Of a stretch of 64,000 nt of DNA, positions 56,785 to 64,000 are shown in pieces. Below the pieces are notes generated by a model. It was not told the origin of the DNA, made no database searches, and saw only the letters and a program-made list of their open reading frames with translations. A program made the translations under genes and the position numbers. Within the stretch, counting starts at the first letter, position 1. Every line of letters begins with the position of its first letter. This stretch comes from Ahaetulla prasina (lineage: Eukaryota; Chordata; Lepidosauria; Squamata; Colubridae), in NCBI RefSeq assembly GCF_028640845.1, contig NC_080539.1, positions 302,512,516 through 302,576,515 of the forward strand, given 5' to 3'.

Positions 56785-56934
56785 ACCTAGATCAGGGGTC
56801 TGCAAACTTGGCTCCTTTAAGACTTGTGGACTTCAACTCCCAGAGTTGAAGCTGGCTGAGGAGCTCTGGGAGTTGAAGTCCACAAGTCTTAAAAGAGCCA
56901 AGTTTACAGACCCCTGACCAGATGAACCATTTCA
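56785..56934. mobile_element. Small palindromic hAT-like MITE
   Basis: The element at 56793-56926 begins CAGGGGTCTGCAAACTTGGC and ends AAGTTTACAGACCCCTG. The two halves mirror each other through GACTTGTGGACTTCAACTCC and GGGAGTTGAAGTCCACAAGT. Flanking octamers are only partly alike (ACCTAGAT and ACCAGATG). It lies 186 bp upstream of the PAPLN exon at 57113. Confidence 0.85.
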
Positions 56935-57112
56935 AGTGCACGCAAATGCCATTGTCACAAGAGGTTTGTTCTTTGCCGTACCACTGAGAGACAAAAATAG
57001 GGATGAGACAAATAGTGTTGTCATTGTCCTTCAACCATATCGCATTGTTGGAAAGTATCTTTAAGATTACAAAATGTTGACCCTCTTGCTGTCTAATGAA
57101 TTGTTCTTACAG

Positions 57113-57228
57113 GCTCGAAAAGCAAAGAGGCAAAATGACTTCTGGGGCAGTTGGGGGGAGTGGAGTGAATGCAGTCGGAGTTGTGGTGGAGGTATCAGTC
57201 GTCGGCAAAGGCCCTGCTACTCACGGAG
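57113..57228 (+). CDS. PAPLN: Papilin, exon with first half of thrombospondin type-1 repeat
   Basis: The acceptor is TTGTTCTTACAG (57112/57113) and the donor AG|GTAATA (57228/57229). The 116-bp exon reads, in phase 0, a basic stretch [10 protein letters not shown] then [17 protein letters not shown] and [11 protein letters not shown], ending two bases into a codon. The three spaced tryptophans are the usual C-mannosylation pattern of thrombospondin repeats. CSRSCGGG fits the O-fucosylation consensus C-x-x-(S/T)-C-x-x-G. The match to the N-terminal repeat of human papilin, including the basic stretch before WG and PCYS before the exon end, is from memory. ADAMTS-like proteins are the main alternative. 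The + frame at 57096-57377 is an out-of-phase shadow. Confidence 0.88.
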
Positions 57229-57892
57229 GTAATAACTCTTCCTTTACAATTCAGTTTTCTACTCCTTCAGCTGTATCGTTTACAAGAAAGGATAGAACAG
57301 ATCTTGTATGGAAAATTAAGAAGAGTCTTATGAACATTAGGCAGATATCTGTGGCCAAAAGTTGCCTATTTCTTTGATGGGTGATGTTTTTGTCTTGTTT
57401 AGTTCCTAATGATGCTTGCTTGGGTTATATTTAAATATATTGGGGATTTGGGTGACTGCAAGAAGTGGCATGGGAATGAAATACATGAACTGGAGGATGT
57501 AAGCACCATATCTGAACTTAGTTTTAAAAAAATTAATATAATGGTATTAATAAGGTCAGTAATGACCATCACATGGCATGCTGGTTATGTTTTCTTGATC
57601 AATAACTTTTTGGATAAATAAATCAATGTGTAACTTGATTTAACCTCTGCTCCAAGCCATTAGACACCTTTAGGTAAGCTGTTGCCTTTCTCCTCCCATC
57701 AGAAGTTTGAAAAGAAACAAGGTATTAACATCAATATTGGTGTTGTTGAAAGGATTACAATTACAATGCTCTGAACAATCGACATTACACAAATACTCAA
57801 AGGTAATAGAAGCAAAACTTATAATAGGATGCAATCTTTTATTTTGATTCTGGCCACAAGGGGCAGAAATGGACTTGAGATAAACTATATTT

Positions 57893-58257
57893 AGAATAGA
57901 ATAGAATAGAATAGAATTTTTTTATTGGCCAAGTGTGATTGGACACACAAGGAATTTGTCTTGGTGCATATGCTCTCAGTGTACGTAAAAGAAAAGATAC
58001 GTTCATCAAGGTACAACATTTACAACACAAATGATGGTCAATATATCAATATAAATCATAAGGATTGCCAGTAACAAAGTTACAGTCATACAGTCATAAG
58101 TGGAAAGAGATGAGAAGATTAATAGTAGTGCAGATTCAGTAAATAGTTTGACAATGTTGATGGAATTATTTGTTTAGCAGAGTGATGGCCTTCGGGAAAA
58201 AACTGTTCTTGTGTCTAGTTGTTCTGGTGTGCAGTGCTCTATAGCGTCGTTTTGAGG
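57893..58257 (-). mobile_element. L2/CR1-like LINE 3'-end fragment with AATAG tail
   Basis: A truncated copy of the element at 10615. It starts with the AGAATAGAATAGAATAG run and continues TTGGCCAAGTGTGATTGGAC, GAAAAGATACGTTCATCAAG and GCCTTCGGGAAAAAACTGTT, stopping at TAGCGTCGTTTTGAG, just inside the coding end. Only the 3' UTR and the last codons remain. It is highly similar to its sister, so both are relatively young. Confidence 0.87.
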
Positions 58258-58629
58258 TGGAAAAGTCCCTCTGAATTTTGCTCAAGATTGGCAGTTTCGA
58301 GATCAGCAATGTCCTGGAAGGATCAAAGGTTTTGTGCAGATGTTACCTTTCTATTAAAAGAAGAAAGGTAGAGATGGAGGAAGAAAACTGATTATTTGGG
58401 ACGATAGCACAAAAACATTTATTGTTTTCCTCAGCAATTTGGATTTGATGACTTCCCAAGTCAGTGCCCATGTGAGGTCTGAAATAGCTTCCTGCTCACA
58501 ATCATGATGCCAGACTTTTTCATGTTTTCCTTCTCTGATTTATTCCACACCAAACTTTCCAAGAATGAGCATGATTGTGATCATTGCCTAAGAATTCTAA
58601 TTTAAATAATTAAAATTTATTTTTAAATT
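58258..58629. other. No gene or recognised repeat
   Basis: Short unclassified stretch between two mobile elements. Confidence 0.35.
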
Positions 58630-58972
58630 TTTTATACCTGTGATGGCGAACCCATGGCACGTGTGCCACGGGTGGCACGCAATGCCTTCTTCTTGGAAAC
58701 ACGAGTCGTTGCCCCAGTTCAGCTCTGCTGTGCATGTGCGCATGCCTCCAACCGGCCAGCTGGTCATCAGGTCTCTGTCGCGCATGCGCAGGGGGTAAGG
58801 CACGTGCGGGGGCCCACATGCATGTATGGAGACCCACATGGGGTAGGCATGTATGGGGAGCAGGGCGCATGCAGGGGACTGCATGCAGGAACGGGACGCA
58901 TGCACAGGGGCTCTGCACACATTGCATTTTGGGCACTCAATCCGGAAAAGATTAGCCATCACTGATTTATAT
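58630..58972 (+). mobile_element. hAT-like non-autonomous element, CpG-rich
   Basis: The element at about 58638-58964 begins CCTGTGATGGCGAACCCATG and ends GATTAGCCATCACTG, inverted ends of the CAGTGATGGCGAAC type. Flanks TTTTATAC and ATTTATAT are only partly similar. The interior is CpG- and CATG-rich (GCATGTGCGCATGCCTCC), which produces overlapping open frames on both strands without known motifs. Confidence 0.78.
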
Positions 58973-58974
58973 TT

Positions 58975-59100
58975 TATTTTATTTTTATTTATTTATTTTT
59001 GTCACAAAATTATATATAAACACATATAATGAAAGAAAACAATAGGACAGGAACTGTAGGCACTTTTGTGCACTTATGCACACCCCTTTTACCATTGTAA
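58975..59100. repeat. Unnamed repeat end, ATTTATTTATTTTTGTCACA
   Basis: A TTTA-rich run followed by GTCACAAAATTATATATAAA and ACAATAGGACAGGAACTGTA. The first part resembles 13723-13780. It is probably the 3' end of a dispersed family that I cannot name. Confidence 0.4.
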
Positions 59101-59810
59101 TTATAAATTTTTAATTTGCCTTGCAGTCTCATGGTGGAAAATTCATTTGGAAATTGTTTATGGCTCTTTCAGGTATTAATATCCCGATCTAAACTCTGAA
59201 AGAGTCTCCTGACCGCTACCAAACTGAAATTCTGAGTTAGTGCTGCTTTGTTTGTAGACATAGCAGAGATATTGTAAGCATGGCATTTTGCAGGCGCTAA
59301 CAAAAGCCTAGATGTTACATCTATGTAGTAATAAAAATGCCTGAGCCTCGCGTGCTAGGGCAGGCAGAGCTGCACCCATTAGTTGCAATGTTCTGGAGGA
59401 TATGTACTTGTCTTGTATAAACAAGGCCAGACATTAAAAGTGTTGAATGCTAACATAACAAATGCTTTTTAAAAATCAGTTTGTCCTAAGGTATTGCGAA
59501 ATTACTAGATATGCCTTCTAAATGAAGGTCTCTGCCATCAGCTCTCTCTCCTTTTTCTTAACCTTTTAAATTTGCATATGCAGCGAATTTAAAACCAAGT
59601 CCTTCAATAATAACATGTCTGAAGATCTCCTTACTTTATTTTTGTAAACGTTGCTAGAAAGATCTGGTTTGGGGGGTGGGTGGGTTGCTATTTTTTTTTT
59701 TTAACCAGGGAGTATTCCTTTCTTTTCATTTATTTGAAATCAGGGAGACATATGTTTGCTTGCCTATAGAAAGAAAAAGACATGTTTCAGGGCTTAAATT
59801 GCTTCCATTG
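59101..59810. other. No gene or recognised repeat
   Basis: Unclassified PAPLN intron sequence. A T run interrupts it at 59691-59702. Confidence 0.4.
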
Positions 59811-59812
59811 CA

Positions 59813-60740
59813 ATCATAGAATCATAGGATTGAAAGGGACCTTGGAAGTCTTCTACTCCAACCCCCTGCCCAAGGCAGCAGTTCTTATTCCATCCAGGAC
59901 AAATTGTTGTCCAATCTTTTTTAAAAACCACCGTCAGTGGAGTACCCACAATTCTGGGAGGCAAGCTGTTTCACTGACTAACTGTTCTCCATGTCAGGAA
60001 GTTTCTCTTTAGTGTCAGTTGGCTGTTTCTCTAACCAGCTTCCACTCATTGCTTCTTGTCCTGCCCTCAGGTGCTTTAAAGAACAAATCAACCCCCTCTT
60101 TCCTATGACAGTCCTTCAAGTATTTGAAGATGTCTATCGTGTCACCCCTTAAGACTTCTCTTTGTTAGGCTAAACATAGCTAGTTCCCTTAGCCATTTAT
60201 CATATGATTTAGCCTCCAATCCTCTTATTATATTTGTTCTTCTGTACACTCTTTTTAGGGCCTCAGCATCTTTTTTGTATTGTGACCAGAACACAGTATT
60301 CCAAGTGTGGCCTTACTAGTGCAGTGTAAAGTGATACTATCTCTTCTCATGCTCTGTTGATACAGCCTAGGATATGCATTGTCTCTTTTGGCAGCTACAC
60401 ATACTGCTGACTCCTACTTAAGCAGTAGCCCACCAGGACACCTAGATCTCTGTCATAGGTATTACTGTTGAGCCAGGTGTTGCCTATTCTATACCTGTGC
60501 ATTTGGTTTTCATCCCTAAGTGCAGAATCTTACTTTTCTCACCATTGAATTGCATCTTGTTGGATAGGTTGAGTCTATCTTCCAAAGTGTTAGCAGTTCC
60601 AGCTTGGTGTCATCTTCAAATTTGATGAGTGCCTCTTCAATCCCTTCATGTAGGTCTAGATGAAGATACTAAAGAACATTGGGCTGAAGACATAATGTTG
60701 AAAATACCCCACTAAATAGTTCCCTGAATGTAGATGTAGT
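59813..60740 (-). mobile_element. CR1 LINE fragment with RT C-terminal remnant
   Basis: The left edge, TCATAGAATCATAGGATTGA, is the antisense of the CR1 3' end, so the element runs on the minus strand. Reading that strand from the right, FNGEKSKILHLG is followed by AAKRDNA and, with breaks, ATLGILCSGH, and then RGDTIDIFKYLKDC. These fit the CR1 blocks KxxxLHLG, HLEYCVQFW and RGDLINVYKYLKG near the end of ORF2. Stops and shifts make it inactive. About the last 930 bp of a CR1 remain. Confidence 0.85.
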
Positions 60741-61732
60741 TCCATTTAGGACCACACTCTGAGTGTGCTTAGTCAGTCAACTGCAAATCCATCTGGTGGT
60801 GGCAATGAAAGTAATAAATTTGGTTTAATCAGGTCTGTGAAGAGTGTGCCACACACACCACACGCAGTCACACACATACATATAGGATATTGCTGTGAGA
60901 AGAGGCTTTTGCAAGAAATACCAAAGAGATTACGAGCATTTCCCTATTCTGATAATTGAACAGTAAATTCCTAAACACGTTTAGAAAAACAATTTTAAAA
61001 TTAACCATAAAAATGAACTTTTTAGAAAATATAGAGGAATGCTGGGTCAATTTTTTCCCAGTCTTTCAGCAAGCAAAGATGTACCAGATGTTTGCCTAAC
61101 TTTGACCTTCCAACTCAGAAAAATATTTTTTATAATTCAAAAGCTTACAATCATTGTTTAGTCCATGGAAGAGTACTATTTTTCTGATCCTCTTATTATT
61201 ATTATTGGATCAATATTTGAGTGATGCCATTACATCCACCAATACTGTTGGCAATCTGTAAAGTGAAAAAATCCATTTTTCCATAGCAGAAGTGATGCCT
61301 TCAAGAAAGTCCTTTGGATCCTGTCCAATAAGTAACCATTATGACCTTATTATGATAAAACGTGGATCAGCCTTCCTCAGACTGGGGAAAGGATTACAAA
61401 TACATCAGAACAGCAAATCCAGAACTCCCAGTTGTGTGGCCAAAGAAAGAAGGGTATCAAGAAAAGTCCTTAGATTTGAGAGAGTATTTTCCAAAGGTGT
61501 GGCTCTAAATTCTCTTTTCTTGCCATAAGTGTCACTGACTTCAGTAGGATTTCCACATGCAGGAATCAGACAAACCTGAATTCTTTCCAATGTGTTCACC
61601 TGCCTTTTCAGCCAAAATTGGCATCAGAGGAAATTATACCCTTCCCTTCCCTGAAGCGAACTGTGTACTTCCCACTGCAGTGAATTTACCTGATGACAAC
61701 CACATTTAGAAATTGTTCACTTTGCACAACAT
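60741..61732. other. No gene or recognised repeat
   Basis: Unclassified intronic sequence with a CACACACCACACGCAGTCAC patch near 60851. The open frames are short and without motifs. Confidence 0.4.
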
Positions 61733-61882
61733 GCTTTTATCAGGGGTCTCCAACCTTGGCAACTTTAAGACTTGTGGACTTCAACTCCCAGAGTTCCTCA
61801 GCCAGCAAAGCTAGCTGAGGAATTCTGGGAGTTGAAGTCCACAAGTCTTAAAGTTGCTAAGGTTGGAGACCCCTACTTTTAT
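61733..61882. mobile_element. Small palindromic hAT-like MITE
   Basis: It begins CAGGGGTCTCCAACCTTGGC at 61741 and ends GCTAAGGTTGGAGACCCCTA near 61875. The arms GACTTGTGGACTTCAACTCC and GAGTTGAAGTCCACAAGTC are almost exact complements around AGCCAGCAAAGCTAGCTGAG. Flanks GCTTTTAT and (A)CTTTTAT suggest the target duplication. It is the best-kept long hairpin of this family in the window. Confidence 0.9.
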
Positions 61883-62359
61883 GCAGCAGGATTCTATTAT
61901 GATCCATATCCTATTGTGCCTAGTGGTTTGTTCACTAATGAATTTTGTCAGGAAAAAAAAATAGGAACTCTACCCCAGTCTGCCACATATAAAGATTTAC
62001 AGTCCTGATATCTTTTAAGCTTCTGTCATGAGTCAAGGTATTTGCAGATTAAAAACCTTACTTGGCGGCATCTTCTGCTTAAAGTTGAATTTCACAAGCC
62101 ATTCCCAAATGGCTGGACTGGAGATTAAATTGCTCAGAATTTATGGGTGGGAATGAATTATGCAGCATTTCTTTATGGTTAATATATTAGTGAGATCACT
62201 CTACCACTCTTTTGGGTTATTTAAATGTTACCCAAGGCTTCCAGAATAAAGTTCTTGTGTGACTAAAGTCACAACGTAAAAAGTTCGACAATTAAATCAC
62301 ACCTTATCTGTCAGTTTGGTGCACTGAGGAGGAATTACTACTCTTCCCAAAAAAAAACA
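61883..62359. other. No gene or recognised repeat
   Basis: Unclassified intronic sequence between the MITE and the Penelope-like fragment. Confidence 0.35.
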
Positions 62360-62880
62360 GAAATAAGGGGTCCTTGATGCTCTCTAAACTTGCTTGTTTT
62401 CTTGCAGACATTTCATTACCCTAACTAGGTAACATCATCAGTGCTAGAAGGAGTGCTGTTTGCTGTCAGTTTATATTCTGGTGACTTGCCTGTCTGTGTG
62501 GGTGGAGACAGTCTTAGAGATTCTTTTGTTGGTCTGTTTACTTTGATGGCTGTTTAGAAGTTTCTTGATTGGCTGAAGAAGCTACTTGATTGTTGATCTG
62601 AAGTTAACCTTGGAGTTATGCTGATCTGGGTGCTGAGTCTGGGTGCTGAGTCTGGGTGCTGAGTCTTTTTGTTCTCTTTCGGGCTGGTTGATTGTCTCTT
62701 TTGCATAGTCTATAGATAAAGAGAAAGAAGTCTGAATGTTATCCCAAAGACTGAAGAACTTTCTTGGATGAGAAGTTAAACATCTTCAAAGAAAAACCAG
62801 AAAGTCCAGTTGCCTTTTGAAAAAGCACCTTTGGGACAACCATGACCTGGATGACTGAGAATCTCCATAGATGTTAATCA
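62360..62880. mobile_element. Penelope-like element fragment (tentative)
   Basis: The left part, TCCTTGATGCTCTCTAAACT then TTTCTTGCAGACATTTCATT, matches the hairpin arm at 18755. The right part, ACTTTCTTGGATGAGAAGTT, AAACATCTTCAAAGAAAAAC and GAAAGTCCAGTTGCCTTTTG, belongs to a sequence type that I recall from ends of Penelope-like retroelements in vertebrates. GCTGAGTCTGGGT is tandemly repeated three times at about 62631-62665. There is no coding region here. Confidence 0.5.
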
Positions 62881-63264
62881 TGAATATAAGATATACAGTA
62901 TCTTGAGGGAGATAAGTCATTGGAGTTGAGAGAACTGGTTCTACTTCAAGACAGCATCAACTACCCAAGAGTTTCACAATTCTCCTGGTTCAATCCTGCA
63001 TTACAAATTGACAAACAGTGCTCCAATTAGAATTGTCAGTTCAGAAAACATAGACAAATATTTTAATGAAGGAAGAATTTGAATTCAGTTTGAATTTTTT
63101 AAAGTGAATATTCGAGAAAAGAAAGAAGGATATGAATTCGTCACTTCTTTCAACTAACAAACCACAGTATGTTTGACGTCTGGGAACATTACCTTTGAAC
63201 CAGGATTCATCCCTTCACTTTACAGGATTACTGATTTAACTGTTAAAAAGGTAACTCTAACTCC

Positions 63265-63545
63265 TACCACTTGGAGAAATGGGGAGCAGAAGAAACTACA
63301 ACACATTCCTTTCAATAGTTCCAAGAAGGCTCCACACCCATTTGCACCACTCAGGTGACCCTGATGACACAGATAAACCTCCAGGTGACCTTAAAGACTT
63401 GCTAATAGGATGTAAGTGACCAAAGAGCTGAAGAAGCTTCTTGGATGAGAAGAGTAATGTCTTCAAAGAAAAACCAGAAAGTCCAGTTGCCTCTTGAAAA
63501 AAGCACCTTTGGGACAACTATGACCTGGATGACTGAGAATCTCCA
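63265..63545. mobile_element. Second Penelope-like fragment (tentative)
   Basis: It shares GAAGCTTCTTGGATGAGAAG, GTCTTCAAAGAAAAACCAGA, AAGTCCAGTTGCCTCTTGAA and GACCTGGATGACTGAGAATC with 62750-62870. It ends about 130 bp before the PAPLN exon at 63678. It is better preserved than its neighbour. The open frames crossing it on both strands are accidental. Confidence 0.5.
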
Positions 63546-63677
63546 GAGACATGGAGCAGAAGAAATTTTCTTGGCAACTACTTCCTTGTTAGAAATATTA
63601 AAAATGATCTGGCAAAGTATGGTTTGGGCATCACTAATCATTTACAAGCTTTTGCTGATTGTTATTGTGTATTTCAG

Positions 63678-63738
63678 GACAGATGGTGGATCCAGTTGCA
63701 TAGGACCAGCCCAAAGTTATCGCTCATGCAACATTCAG
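63678..63738 (+). CDS. PAPLN: Papilin, exon completing the first thrombospondin repeat
   Basis: The acceptor is GTGTATTTCAG (63677/63678) and the donor CAG|GTAATA (63738/63739). The first base completes the split codon of the exon ending at 57228 (AG + G, arginine). Then TDGGSSCIGPAQSYRSCNIQ follows and the exon ends in phase 0. GGSSCxGPxxSxRSC is the second half of the papilin thrombospondin repeat as I recall it from human, with the cysteines that pair with those of the previous exon. The perfect phase fit across a 6.4-kb intron strongly supports one gene. The rest of papilin (further TSP1, spacer, Kunitz, Ig, PLAC) would lie beyond the window. Confidence 0.88.
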
Positions 63739-64000
63739 GTAATATATTGGTTTGTTTCTTAAGATTTATATAATTATCCATTTATCATAAGCATGTAATG
63801 GATGGGAATTGGAAATCTAAATGATTTCAGTCATTTTACGGAACATTTAATAATGAAAAATAAATATGAACCCAATTATCTTTGATCCAAAAATGCATTC
63901 ACTACTCCCTCCTAGTTTTAGTGGCATGCTGGTCATATTCTGGTTTTTTTTTAAATTATTTGTTTGTTAGTATGCTGCTTGACTCACAACAACAGCTCAT
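63739..64000 (+). other. PAPLN: PAPLN intron, continues past window edge
   Basis: It follows donor GTAATA at 63739. No further acceptor and coding match was seen before 64000. Confidence 0.6.

Larger units (their letters stand above)
32471..57112 (+). other. PAPLN: PAPLN intron (about 24.6 kb) filled with mobile elements
   Basis: It is bounded by donor GTAAGT at 32471 and acceptor TTGTTCTTACAG ending at 57112, joining two phase-0 exon ends. It contains the SINE/L1/HAL1-like nest, two other SINE families, several hAT elements, an antisense LINE and a chromovirus LTR element. Most of its length is therefore insertional. No other exon in phase was recognised between the boundaries. Confidence 0.75.
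57229..63677 (+). other. PAPLN: PAPLN intron (about 6.4 kb)
   Basis: Between the donor at 57229 (GTAATA) and the acceptor at 63676-63677 (TATTTCAG), splitting a codon after two bases. It contains an L2-like LINE tail, a hAT element, a CR1 fragment, a small MITE and Penelope-like pieces. Confidence 0.8.

Noticed and set aside
57096..57377. A 93-aa frame overlapping the papilin exon
   Set aside because: It is out of phase with the thrombospondin-repeat frame and runs through the splice donor into the intron.
58597..58965. Overlapping 100-120 aa frames on both strands
   Set aside because: They fall within a CpG-rich hAT-like element with inverted ends; residues are low-complexity and without motifs.

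Overview
This window looks like vertebrate nuclear DNA from a squamate reptile, most probably a snake. It is AT-rich and gene-poor, with no operon-like packing, and is full of interspersed repeats. Lineage markers are tRNA-derived SINEs whose 3' end resembles the Bov-B LINE tail (Sauria SINE type), an L2/CR1-like LINE ending in an AATAG-type microsatellite (a known feature of snake genomes), several hAT-like miniature elements with 8-bp target duplications, L1, CR1 and Penelope-like pieces, and a chromodomain Ty3/gypsy element. I cannot name the species.

The only host gene I can support is the 5' part of papilin (PAPLN), a secreted extracellular-matrix protein of the ADAMTS-like group, on the + strand. 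Three exons fit together in reading phase: a signal-peptide exon with the start codon (32408-32470), an exon with the first half of a thrombospondin type-1 repeat (57113-57228), and an exon completing that repeat (63678-63738). A possible non-coding first exon ends at a strong splice donor at 21162/21163. The introns between the coding exons are about 24.6 kb and 6.4 kb, and the gene continues beyond the right edge. No other host exon was recognised; the left 20 kb appears to be intergenic or upstream DNA.

Most recognisable sequence is mobile. From left to right: a Sauria SINE (296-642); several hAT-like miniature elements; a decayed mariner (about 5.8-6.2 kb); two LTR-like units in tandem (9.2-10.4 kb); a truncated L2-like LINE (10.6-11.6 kb); SINEs, hairpin elements and microsatellites (11.8-31.4 kb); and a three-level nest at 35.3-44.8 kb. 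In that nest a Sauria SINE was split by a near full-length L1, whose ORF2 was in turn split by an antisense ORF1-only L1 (HAL1-like). Both L1-type insertions have clear target duplications. Further right are a 255-bp tandem duplication (47.8-48.3 kb), a 0.8-kb hAT element with an internal minisatellite (48.4-49.2 kb), an antisense LINE with endonuclease and reverse-transcriptase remnants (51.5-52.8 kb), a young deleted chromovirus with 369-bp LTRs and a rearranged inverted interior (54.25-56.15 kb), a CR1 fragment (59.8-60.7 kb) and Penelope-like pieces (62.4-63.5 kb).

I found no new biological system. The most notable observations are the nested L1/HAL1-like structure with its internal 1.35-kb tandem duplication, the inverted interior of the LTR element, and a SINE that joins the Sauria SINE head to a CR1-like tail.
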